20,582 bases of DNA from an uncultured Collinsella sp. (GTDB lineage: Bacteria; Actinomycetota; Coriobacteriia; Coriobacteriales; Coriobacteriaceae), in assembly GCA_902496845.1 (NCBI GenBank), contig CABVCJ010000038.1, forward strand, positions 1 through 20,582, written 5' to 3'. A model generated the notes under the pieces. It made no database searches. It saw nothing but the letters and a program-made list of their open reading frames with translations, and was not told where the DNA came from. Positions within the stretch are counted from its first letter, which is position 1. Every line of letters begins with the position of its first letter. Positions 1 to 6,699 of this stretch are shown one piece after another. Position numbers and translations under genes: made by a program.

Positions 1-258
1 GGGCACGGCGGAGTTGCGGCAGTCGTTCTCTACATCGTAGTAGTCGATGGAGTCGGCGTTGGCGTCGAGGATTGCCTTAAGCTCATCCCAGTCACCAAAG
101 ACGGTCTTGCCACGACGACCGCCGTAGACGTGTGCATTGCCCCACTGGACCTTCATGCCCGGCTTCTCGCGCACGTACAGCTTGACGGGCGTCTTTTTGG
201 GCGCGGTGGCGATGTAGTTGATAATCTCTTGTGCATCCATCTCGGCTGCGTTGCTCAT
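1..258 (-). CDS. dapH: DapH, tetrahydrodipicolinate N-acetyltransferase (N-terminal part)
   Basis: Only the first 86 codons are inside the window; the 3' part lies beyond position 1. The visible residues match my recollection of the small N-terminal domain of DapH-type acetyltransferases: a DAQEIINYI start, TPVKLYVREK, VFGDWDELKAIL and the VENDCRNSAVP segment just before the left-handed beta-helix domain, which is not visible. The enzyme acetylates tetrahydrodipicolinate with acetyl-CoA in the acetylase branch of DAP/lysine synthesis, in the cytoplasm. The ATG at 258 has an AAGGAG ribosome site a few bases upstream. It follows dapB by 39 nt on the same strand, so it should be co-transcribed from the riboswitch-controlled lysA-dapA promoter. 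The call is based on the N-terminal domain and context only. Confidence 0.88.
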   Translation of the reverse strand, partial: MSNAAEMDAQEIINYIATAPKKTPVKLYVREKPGMKVQWGNAHVYGGRRGKTVFGDWDELKAILDANADSIDYYDVENDCRNSAVP

Positions 259-297
259 ATGCTGTCTCTCCTTTGAGGGGGTATGGTTGATAACTAG

Positions 298-1038
298 TTA
301 GGCGAACATGACCTGGTCGAAGGTGTAGAAGCCGGGTTCGCGGGTGACGAGCTTCTGCGCGGCTGCCAAGGCGCCGTTGACGAAGATCTGACGGCTCGTG
401 GCGCGGTGGGTGAGCGTGACCTCCTCGTCCTGGCCAAAGAAACTCACCTCGTGCACGCCGGCGACGGTGCCGCCGCGCAGCGAGTGCATGCCGATCTCCT
501 TGGGGTCGCGCGCTCCGCACATGCCCTCGCGTCCGTAGACGGGGTGGTAGCCTGCCTCGGGCTCAGCTTCGACGACGGCGTCGAGCAACAACTTGGCAGT
601 GCCGCTGGGGGCGTCGACCTTTTGGTTGTGGTGCGTCTCGACGATCTCGCAGTCAAAGCCCGGTAGCTCGTGTGTGGCCTGTGCTACCAGATGACGCAGG
701 GCTGCGATACCGATGGAGTAATTGCCGGAGTGCATGACGCAGACGTTCTGGCCCAGCTCACGCAGGCGGTCCATCTGATCGGGTGTGTAGCCCGTGGTGC
801 CTGAGACTAACGCCGCGCCCGTGCGCTCGACATAGGCGACGACAGCATCGAAGGTCACGACGTTCGAGAAGTCGATGATGACGTCGGCGACTGGTGCGTT
901 CTCGAGTTCGGTTAGATCAAAGCCTATCTGCGCGACGATATCAAAAACGGGCTGACCGGCGGCATCGACAATGCCCTCGGCGGTAGTGCGGATGAGCGAG
1001 CCCATGCGGCCCGTTCCCATAATGACGGTCTTAATCAA
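298..1038 (-). CDS. dapB: DapB, 4-hydroxy-tetrahydrodipicolinate reductase
   Basis: This 246-residue protein has the usual DapB length. It reduces the DapA product to tetrahydrodipicolinate with NAD(P)H. Visible motifs are the Rossmann loop GTGRMG (residues 8-13), SGTTG (79-83) and the family signature ETHHNQKVDAPSGTA (134-148), holding the catalytic histidine pair and the substrate-binding lysine. I chose the TTG at 1038 because it gives the canonical MIKTVIMGTGRMG start and has AAGGGAG 9 nt upstream; the next ATG would cut into the first beta-strand. The start overlaps the end of the lysA-dapA frame by 8 nt, so translation is probably coupled. dapH follows after 39 nt. Confidence 0.96.
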   Translation of the reverse strand: MIKTVIMGTGRMGSLIRTTAEGIVDAAGQPVFDIVAQIGFDLTELENAPVADVIIDFSNVVTFDAVVAYVERTGAALVSGTTGYTPDQMDRLRELGQNVCVMHSGNYSIGIAALRHLVAQATHELPGFDCEIVETHHNQKVDAPSGTAKLLLDAVVEAEPEAGYHPVYGREGMCGARDPKEIGMHSLRGGTVAGVHEVSFFGQDEEVTLTHRATSRQIFVNGALAAAQKLVTREPGFYTFDQVMFA

Positions 1039-1921
1039 GCAGACCAGCTCCCTTCAGAGCATCGGTAAGTGCGGCTCGCGTGTCGTCTGCCATGGGGCAC
1101 AGCGGCATGCGATAGTTTGCCTCGATCATACCCATCTGGGCGAGCGCCTCCTTGACAGGGATGGGGTTGACCTCGCTAAAGAGGGCATTGATGAGTGGCT
1201 GGCCGGCAATCTGGATATCGCGGGCACGCGCCACGTCACCGTCCAGATAGGCGCGGCACATGTCGTGCACGAGCCGCGGCTGAACGTCGGCCCACACGCT
1301 GATGGTGCCCGAAGCGCCCAGGCTCATGAGCGGCACGGTAAGTGCGTCCTCGCCCGAGTACATGCGGAAGTCGTCGGACAGCAGGTGGGCGATCTTGGCT
1401 GCGTAGGCGACATTGCCCGAGGCTTCCTTAATACCCATGATGTTGGGGTGCGCGGCCAAGCGCTCTACGTTGCGCTCGCTAATGCCGCAGCCGCAGCGGC
1501 CGGGGATGTTGTACAGGATGCAGGGGATGTCCACGGCGTCGGCCACGGTCTTAAAGTGCTGGTAGATACCCTCTTCGTTAGACTTGTTGTAGTAGGGGGT
1601 AATGAGCAGCAGACCGTCGGCGCCCAGGCCCTGGTAAGTGAGCGACTTGGTGAGCATGGTTTGCGTGGAGTTGGAGCCCGAGCCGGCGATGACGGGGACG
1701 CGTCCTGCAACTTGCTTGACCACGGCGGCGACAACGGAGTTGTCCTCGTCGTCGGTCATCGTGGCGCTCTCGCCGGTGGTGCCCAGGGTGAGGATGGCGT
1801 CGGTGCCGTTTTGCAGGTGGAAATCGATAAGGCACTCGAGTGCGTCAAAGTCGACGCTGCCGTCCTTTTTAAACGGCGTAACAAGGGCGACGATTGAGCC
1901 CTCAAGATTACGGATGTCCAT
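1031..1921 (-). other. dapA: Possible internal translation start for stand-alone DapA
   Basis: Inside the fused frame, the ATG at 1921 is preceded by AAGGAG with a 6-nt spacer, a textbook ribosome site. Translation from here gives a 296-residue protein beginning MDIRNLEGSIVALVTPF, the normal DapA N-terminus. The surrounding arrangement (strong ribosome site, full-length family start) is what one expects of separate adjacent genes, except that no stop codon separates them. Production of free DapA alongside the fusion is an inference. Confidence 0.6.
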
Positions 1922-3340
1922 GTTCTTCTCCTTCGCGTCCGCGATCTGGATGCGTTTGTTCCATTGGGCGGCGACCTCCAGGCGCTCGTCTTGGGCACGA
2001 CGGCGAGCACTTTCGGCGCGCGACTTGGCCAGCAACTCTCGGCCGCTCGGCAACACGTCAAGCGTGGCAAAGTAATCGCCCGGGCGCTCGGCACGGCGGA
2101 TGAGGTCGGCCGAGCCATCGGGGCGCAGCAGGACCTCGGCGGAGCGCAGCCGTCCGTTGTAGTTGTAGCCCATGGAGTAGCCATGCGCGCCGGTATCGTG
2201 GATCACAAGCAGGTCGCCTATGTCGATATGCGGCAGCTCGCGATCGATGGCGAACTTGTCGTTGTTCTCGCACAGGTTGCCCGTGATGTCGTAGGTGTCC
2301 GTGGCGGGCGCTGTGGTCTTGTCGTCGCCACCCGGCTGGCCCATCACCGTAATGTGGTGGTAGGCGCCATACATGGCAGGGCGAATCAGATCGACGGCGC
2401 TTGCGTCGACGCCGATATAGTCCTTGTAGATCTGCTTCTCGTGGATAGCCTTGGTGACCAGGCAGCCGTAGGGCCCCATCATAAAGCGGCCCATCTCGGT
2501 GCAGATGGCCACGTCGCCCATACCGGCGGGAACCAGGATCTCGTCGTAGGCCGTGTGCACCCCCTTGCTGATGGCGTGAATGTCGTTGGCCTGCTGCTCG
2601 GGCAGATAGGGGATGCCGACACCGCCGGACAGATTGATGAAGGCGACATGTGCGTCGGTCTCGCGCTCCAGGCGCACGGCAAGCTCAAAGAGGATGCGCG
2701 CGAGCTTGGGGTAGTAGTCGTTGGTGACGGTGTTGCTGGCAAGGAATGCGTGGATGCCAAAGTCCTCGGCGCCTTTGGCTTTGAGCATGCGGAAGGCCTC
2801 GAAGAGTTGCTCGGTGGTCATGCCGTACTTGGAATCGCCGGGGTTATCCATGATGCCGTTGGAGAGCTGGAACAGGCCGCCCGGATTAAAGCGGCAGCTG
2901 ACCGTCTTGGGGATGGGGCCCGCGACGCGCTCAAAGAACTCGATGTGGCTGATGTCGTCAAAGTTGACGATGGCGCCCAATTTGTCGGCGAGCTCAAAGT
3001 CCGCTGCCGGCGTGTCGTTGGACGAGAACATGATGTCGTGTCCCGTGATGCCCAGCGAGCGGGCGATCATGAGCTCGGTATAGCTCGAGCAATCGCAGCC
3101 GCAGCCGTATTCGTTGAGAATGGAGATGAGCGCCGGGTTGGGATTTGCCTTGACGGCAAAGTATTCCTTAAAGCCCGGGTTCCATGCAAAGGCATCGCGC
3201 ACCTCTAGCATGTTGCGGCGGATGCCCGCCTCGTCATATAGATGAAACGGCGTGGGGAACTGCTCGACGATATGCTCGAGCGTCTCCTTGTCCACAAACG
3301 GCTGCTTGGCCGCATATGCCTCGTTGGGGGTCAATGCCAT
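1031..3340 (-). CDS. LysA-DapA in-frame fusion: DAP decarboxylase joined to dihydrodipicolinate synthase
   Basis: One uninterrupted frame of 769 residues carries two enzymes. Residues 1 to about 430 are a PLP-dependent DAP decarboxylase: FAVKANPNP with PLP lysine K64, CRFNPGG (149-155), INLSGGVGIPY (235-245), CENND (357-361) and HDTGAHGYS (381-389). Residues 474-769 are a complete DapA of 296 residues, the usual length: GTTGE (520-524), catalytic Tyr in YNIPGR (Y610) and Schiff-base Lys in GIKEAS (K638). They are joined by a charged, probably helical linker of about 43 residues. The linker codons include AAGGAG six bases before the Met codon at 1921, so DapA may also be made separately. The first and last steps of lysine synthesis are thus encoded together under a lysine riboswitch. 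A sequencing or assembly loss of a stop codon is the main alternative to a true fusion. The start at 3340 has GAGG 10 nt upstream. Confidence 0.9.
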   Translation of the reverse strand: MALTPNEAYAAKQPFVDKETLEHIVEQFPTPFHLYDEAGIRRNMLEVRDAFAWNPGFKEYFAVKANPNPALISILNEYGCGCDCSSYTELMIARSLGITGHDIMFSSNDTPAADFELADKLGAIVNFDDISHIEFFERVAGPIPKTVSCRFNPGGLFQLSNGIMDNPGDSKYGMTTEQLFEAFRMLKAKGAEDFGIHAFLASNTVTNDYYPKLARILFELAVRLERETDAHVAFINLSGGVGIPYLPEQQANDIHAISKGVHTAYDEILVPAGMGDVAICTEMGRFMMGPYGCLVTKAIHEKQIYKDYIGVDASAVDLIRPAMYGAYHHITVMGQPGGDDKTTAPATDTYDITGNLCENNDKFAIDRELPHIDIGDLLVIHDTGAHGYSMGYNYNGRLRSAEVLLRPDGSADLIRRAERPGDYFATLDVLPSGRELLAKSRAESARRRAQDERLEVAAQWNKRIQIADAKEKNMDIRNLEGSIVALVTPFKKDGSVDFDALECLIDFHLQNGTDAILTLGTTGESATMTDDEDNSVVAAVVKQVAGRVPVIAGSGSNSTQTMLTKSLTYQGLGADGLLLITPYYNKSNEEGIYQHFKTVADAVDIPCILYNIPGRCGCGISERNVERLAAHPNIMGIKEASGNVAYAAKIAHLLSDDFRMYSGEDALTVPLMSLGASGTISVWADVQPRLVHDMCRAYLDGDVARARDIQIAGQPLINALFSEVNPIPVKEALAQMGMIEANYRMPLCPMADDTRAALTDALKGAGLLD

Positions 3341-3342
3341 GT

Positions 3343-3396
3343 CCCGTAAACCTCGCTATCCAGACGGCGCCATCTGCGTATCGAATCCGCATAGCG
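3343..3396 (-). promoter_or_regulatory. Putative expression platform of the lysine riboswitch
   Basis: Between the aptamer and the lysA start lie three related pieces. GGATAGCGAGG (3351-3361) contains the probable lysA ribosome site GAGG. CGCTATGC (3389-3396) can pair with it over six bases. The 3' P1 strand CGCTATCC (3411-3418) is its exact 8-base complement. A self-complementary hairpin CAGATGGCGCCGTCTG (3361-3376) sits between them. Mutually exclusive pairings next to the ribosome site suggest a translational switch. Which state is ON cannot be decided by eye. Confidence 0.5.
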
Positions 3397-3410
3397 TGGA
3401 CCCAATGTCC

Positions 3411-3570
3411 GGATAGCGCTCCCGCATTGCTGCAGACAGTCCTGCGGGTGTTTCCCGCAGGCCCACCAGGTTGTTCGTGCCCGAAAAGCCCAGTTCGGCG
3501 GGTTTCGCCTCCCCACGGGGTCAAAGCCTGCCGGCTCGCCCGCGGTTCTTCGTGCCCGCGCCTCTATCAA
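3411..3570 (-). ncRNA. Lysine riboswitch (L-box) upstream of lysA-dapA
   Basis: Read on the minus strand, the leader matches the lysine aptamer core. It has the 5' P1 strand with GATAGAGG (around 3561-3568), a GGCGAAACCCGCCGAA segment matching the conserved CGCCGAA core, and CTGGTGGGCCTGC. A GCGGG/CCCGC stem then leads to GACTGTC, and the 3' P1 strand CTATC lies at 3412-3416. P1 pairs GATAG (3564-3568) with CTATC. Such aptamers normally lower expression of lysine genes when lysine is high, which fits the downstream lysA-dapA-dapB-dapH genes. There is no hairpin with a T-run before the start codon at 3340, so control is more likely at translation or by factor-dependent termination. Aptamer edges are approximate. 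Confidence 0.9.
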
Positions 3571-3579
3571 GTGGTAACG

Positions 3580-3608
3580 ACCCTACCACGTTGCACTTTA
3601 CCAAACAA
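3580..3608 (-). promoter_or_regulatory. Weak candidate promoter for the lysA-dapA operon
   Basis: On the minus strand TTGTTT (3603-3608) and TAGGGT (3580-3585) are 17 bp apart. This would start the transcript at about 3573, just ahead of the aptamer, as expected. Both boxes match the consensus poorly, so the position fits better than the sequence. Confidence 0.3.
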
Positions 3609-3625
3609 GAGTATTCGTATATAAC
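3597..3625 (+). promoter_or_regulatory. Candidate sigma-A promoter for the M20D amidohydrolase
   Basis: TTTACC (3597-3602) and TATAAC (3620-3625) are separated by exactly 17 bp. The -10 box matches five of six consensus bases and the stretch is locally AT-rich. It lies about 95 nt before the start at 3721 and overlaps the opposing candidate promoter of the lysine operon, so the two may compete. Confidence 0.5.
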
Positions 3626-3720
3626 GTTTAAAAAATGCAGGGATATGCTGGAAACAAGGGCGCGGCAATCTTGCGGCACAATAAGATGGCAACTGGCGCG
3701 CACCTATGAAAGGAACCTTT

Positions 3721-4908
3721 ATGACCGAGCTCCAAGAACTCCGTCGCTATCGGCGCGACTTGCACAGGATCCCGGAGCTCGACTTCGATCTTCCGCAGAC
3801 TATCGCCTATATCGAGGGCGTGTTGGCACCACTCACCTGCGAAGTGACCCATCCGTGCCCCAGCTGCGTCTGCGCTTTTTTCGACGCTGGCGTTGGTGCC
3901 ACACATGCCACGGCGATTCGCGCCGACATGGACGCCCTGCCCATCGCGGAGGCGACGGGTGCGGTCTTTGCCTCGACGCATCCCGGAAAGATGCACGCTT
4001 GCGGACACGATGGACATATGGCCATGTCACTTGCCGCCGCGACGTATGTCGACCGTACGATTCGCGAGCAGCCGGGTGCCATCAAGCGCAACGTGCTCTT
4101 TGTGTTCCAGCCGGCCGAGGAAACGACCGGTGGTGCCAAGACGGTATGCGAGAGCGGCGTGTTCGAGCGCTACGGGGTGGATCGCATCTTCGGCTTCCAC
4201 GTGTGGCCCGATCTGCCCGCCGGCACGTTGGCGAGCTGCTCCGGTCCGTTGCTGGCGCGTTCGAGTGAGACACACATTCATATTCACGGGACGAGTATCC
4301 ATATCGCTAAGACCTATGGCGTTCCGGTCGAGGAGTCACACGATGCGGCGCTGGCGGCTGCCAAGTTCTTGGTTGCCGAGCGCGAACTGATGGATGAGCT
4401 GGGTGCCGATGAGCCCTGCATTGGCAAGTTCGGCCTGCTGCAGGCAGGCACCGTCTGCAATGCGGTGGCGGAGGAGGCCCATGTGGCCGGAAGCCTGCGT
4501 GTGTTTACGGACGACATGTTCGACCGGGCGCGCGAAGGCGTACGCCGTGTGCTCGACGAGGCGTGCACCGCAACGGGCTGCACGTATGATCTCGACTTTG
4601 CCGAGGGTTATCCGCCGGTCGATAACGACCCCGAGCTGTTTGCCAACATCACACCTGCCTTGTCCGGGTTGCAGCTCGTTGATGAACCGCTGCTAATTGC
4701 CGAGGACTTTGCCTTCTATCAGCGTCATCTGCCGGGCGTGTTCTTCTTGCTGGGCACGGGCGTGCCAGAGGCGCAAGAAAACCCGATCGACGCAGACGGC
4801 TGCCCAGCTTATGCGATGAGCGCCCTTCATGCCGATACTATGCTCTTTGACGAGGAGATTCTTCTCAAAGGCCTCGATGTCTATAAACGATTGCTTGTGA
4901 TGGAGTGA
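3721..4908 (+). CDS. M20D family amidohydrolase, possible N-acetyl-DAP deacetylase
   Basis: This 395-residue cytoplasmic metal-dependent amidohydrolase has the M20D layout: RRDLHRIPEL at the N-terminus, RADMDALPI, the metal-binding HPGKMHACGHDGHM block, PAEE with the catalytic glutamates, FGFHVWPD, and EDFAFY plus LHAD near the C-terminus. I take the ATG at 3721 because AAAGGA lies 6 nt upstream; the in-frame ATG at 3706 has no ribosome site. The family includes acetyl-DAP deacetylase, hippurate hydrolase and other N-acyl amino acid hydrolases. Its position head-to-head with a DAP operon of the acetylase type makes the DapL role attractive, because that pathway needs a deacetylase and none is visible elsewhere here. 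Family is certain, substrate is inferred. Confidence 0.85.
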   Translation: MTELQELRRYRRDLHRIPELDFDLPQTIAYIEGVLAPLTCEVTHPCPSCVCAFFDAGVGATHATAIRADMDALPIAEATGAVFASTHPGKMHACGHDGHMAMSLAAATYVDRTIREQPGAIKRNVLFVFQPAEETTGGAKTVCESGVFERYGVDRIFGFHVWPDLPAGTLASCSGPLLARSSETHIHIHGTSIHIAKTYGVPVEESHDAALAAAKFLVAERELMDELGADEPCIGKFGLLQAGTVCNAVAEEAHVAGSLRVFTDDMFDRAREGVRRVLDEACTATGCTYDLDFAEGYPPVDNDPELFANITPALSGLQLVDEPLLIAEDFAFYQRHLPGVFFLLGTGVPEAQENPIDADGCPAYAMSALHADTMLFDEEILLKGLDVYKRLLVME

Positions 4909-4910
4909 CG

Positions 4911-5234
4911 ATGAGGCGACGTCGGCAATCAGCCGTGTATAGTCCGGGTGGATGTGGGTGCGGCTTGCTGCTACTTCCGGTTATTGCTGTGAGCATTGGC
5001 GTGATGTTTGCGCTTGCTGGACTGGCGGCAGCGGCACTTGTGCTGTTGATTGTGGCCATTGGCGTGACGATTTGGCTATGTCGTTCTCGCGAGCAACGTC
5101 GCACCGACGGCAAGACCAATGTCGGATGGGCCTTCTTTTTGGTTGTTGCCTACCTATTGAGCATCAGTTATCTGGCGTTCTTTATCTTGTTGCTTGTGAG
5201 CACCTTTACCGGGGAATCCGTCACGGTGGGGTAG
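4911..5234 (+). CDS. Small multi-pass membrane protein, unknown function
   Basis: This 107-residue protein has an arginine-rich N-terminus (MRRRR), then a long hydrophobic stretch over about residues 19-58 that could form two membrane spans. A basic polar loop (CRSREQRRTDGK) follows, then one or two more spans over about 70-100. I recognise no family. The ATG at 4911 lies 2 nt after the stop of the amidohydrolase and GGAG sits 5 nt upstream inside that gene's end, so translation is probably coupled. A GTG at 4905 is possible but has a poorer ribosome site. A terminator follows directly. Confidence 0.7.
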   Translation: MRRRRQSAVYSPGGCGCGLLLLPVIAVSIGVMFALAGLAAAALVLLIVAIGVTIWLCRSREQRRTDGKTNVGWAFFLVVAYLLSISYLAFFILLLVSTFTGESVTVG

Positions 5235-5264
5235 GCTTCGATTGCCTTTTTGAGGATGAACCGA

Positions 5265-5303
5265 AAAGGGGCCGGATGGGCACTTTGCCTATCCGGCCCC
5301 TTT
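5265..5303. terminator. Bidirectional terminator between convergent genes
   Basis: Arms at 5265-5280 (starting AAAGGGGCCGGAT) and 5288-5303 (ending CCGGCCCCTTT) form a 16-bp stem with one G-U pair around a 7-nt loop. The A-run at one end and T-run at the other serve both strands. It sits between the plus-strand membrane protein gene and the end of the minus-strand transporter gene. Confidence 0.85.
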
Positions 5304-5326
5304 CGCTCGGTAGTCAATTCGGTCTC

Positions 5327-6646
5327 TTACTCGGCTGCCTCGCGGCGAGCGACCTCGTCGATCAAGATGGCATCGCCGTGCTTGGCGGCGGCAATGCTCG
5401 CGGCCATAATCATGCCCATTGCCGTGATGTAGGCGAAGAGCATCGACGGCGCCACGTCCATAACGATGCCGGAGAGAATCGGCGTCGCCACCTGAGCCGC
5501 CATGCTCACGGTGTAGTAGTAACCGGAGTAGCGGCCCACGCTTTGGGAGCTGCAGCACTCCAGAATCATCGTGTACACGCACAGGTCCACGCCGCCCAGC
5601 GCGACGCCCATCAACAAAAAGACCCCGTACAACACGGGCGAGAAACCGGGTGCCAGCCAAAGAAGCGCGGGGCACAAAACCATGATGACGGCGGTGCCCA
5701 GGGCGACCTTTTTGCGGCCGATTTTGAGCGAAAGGTTTGCCAGGGGTACGTAGCTTAGCAGCGCGCCTGCAATCGTCACGATATTGATGATGGCATAGGA
5801 ACCGCCCTCCATGCCATAGAACAAATCGGCATAACGGCTGATATTGGTGGTCATGGCGTTATAGCTCATGTAGTAGAAAAACGTTGCGGCGAGCAGCATG
5901 ATGATGGAGCGACGCACGTCGGTGTCTGCAACGCGTTCCTTACCGCCGGCCTCGGGGGAGTCGTCTTTGTCAATCTGATCCTCGTCGATGCCCATTGACA
6001 GCGATTTCTCGCGCATCTTTTCGACGAGGGCGGGCTCACGGACAAAGATGCCGTAGACAACGGCTGACACGAGGATAAAGGCGGCCTGCAAGATAAAGAG
6101 CGGAAGATAATCAGGTTTGTCGGCCTTGGGAACCATGACCGAGATGGCGACGAGCATAAGACCCGTTCCCGCATAGCCGACGATCTTTTCGATTGAGTCC
6201 GCCTTGGTTCGAAGTGGGCGAGGCGTAATATCTGCCACAATGGCAACCGTCATGGTGCGGTAGGCGCATATTGCCAAAAGCGTGAGGATAATCGCGCCAA
6301 TGAGCAGAGGTAGGCTGCCCATGTTGTTGGCGATCGCGATGAGCGGGACGGAGAGCATTGCCACCGCGGAGCCGCCCAAGATAAAGGGCGTTCGACGCCC
6401 GAGTTTGCTTGCGCAGCGGTCCGAGAGGATGCCAAAGAGCGGAAGCAGGAACAGGCCAAAGACATTATCGATGGCCATGATCGCGCCGGTGAGCGAGTTG
6501 GATAGGCCAAAGGTCCCTGTGAGCATCTTGGGAACGATGCCGTCGTAGACCTGCCAAAAGCTGATCATGCCCATAAAGGGTAGGGAGGCGAGGGCGACGG
6601 CCTTGGTGTCGAGCCGGGCCGCCCGCTTAAGATTTGGTTGGGTCAT
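5327..6646 (-). CDS. Major facilitator superfamily transporter, GPH/SLC45-like
   Basis: This 439-residue integral membrane protein has about twelve hydrophobic segments. The motif GILSDRCASKLGRRTPFI (72-89), after the second span, is the loop signature of the GPH/SLC45-like branch of cation-linked transporters. A charged central cytoplasmic loop (about 202-246, rich in D, E and K) divides the two halves. The ATG at 6646 has AGGAG 8 nt upstream and gives a normal short cytoplasmic N-terminus; the frame continues upstream but that part is arginine-rich and lies over the neighbouring gene. It ends a five-gene minus-strand cluster and probably imports the cluster's substrate. The branch often carries sugars, but the neighbours suggest an organic acid, amino acid or peptide. 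The substrate is not readable from sequence. Confidence 0.85.
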   Translation of the reverse strand: MTQPNLKRAARLDTKAVALASLPFMGMISFWQVYDGIVPKMLTGTFGLSNSLTGAIMAIDNVFGLFLLPLFGILSDRCASKLGRRTPFILGGSAVAMLSVPLIAIANNMGSLPLLIGAIILTLLAICAYRTMTVAIVADITPRPLRTKADSIEKIVGYAGTGLMLVAISVMVPKADKPDYLPLFILQAAFILVSAVVYGIFVREPALVEKMREKSLSMGIDEDQIDKDDSPEAGGKERVADTDVRRSIIMLLAATFFYYMSYNAMTTNISRYADLFYGMEGGSYAIINIVTIAGALLSYVPLANLSLKIGRKKVALGTAVIMVLCPALLWLAPGFSPVLYGVFLLMGVALGGVDLCVYTMILECCSSQSVGRYSGYYYTVSMAAQVATPILSGIVMDVAPSMLFAYITAMGMIMAASIAAAKHGDAILIDEVARREAAE

Positions 6647-6672
6647 GCTGGTTCTCCTGGTCGGTAAAAGCG

Positions 6673-6696
6673 GGGAGGGGCGATGTCGGCCCTCCC
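6673..6696 (-). other. Intercistronic hairpin between peptidase and transporter genes
   Basis: GGGAGGG and CCCTCCC arms (6690-6696 and 6673-6679) form a 7-bp GC-rich stem within the 53-nt gap. On the minus strand it is followed by CGCTTTTACC, too few T residues for a firm terminator. It could lower transporter expression or stabilise upstream mRNA. Confidence 0.45.
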
Positions 6697-6699
6697 GTC

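Noticed and set aside
1964..3208. A 414-codon open frame on the plus strand opposite lysA
   Set aside because: It mirrors the lysA coding sequence, has no recognisable domains, and the lysA motifs on the other strand are decisive.
6673..6696. Hairpin between peptidase and transporter genes read as a full terminator
   Set aside because: Only four T residues follow, after three other bases, so I list it as an intercistronic hairpin only.
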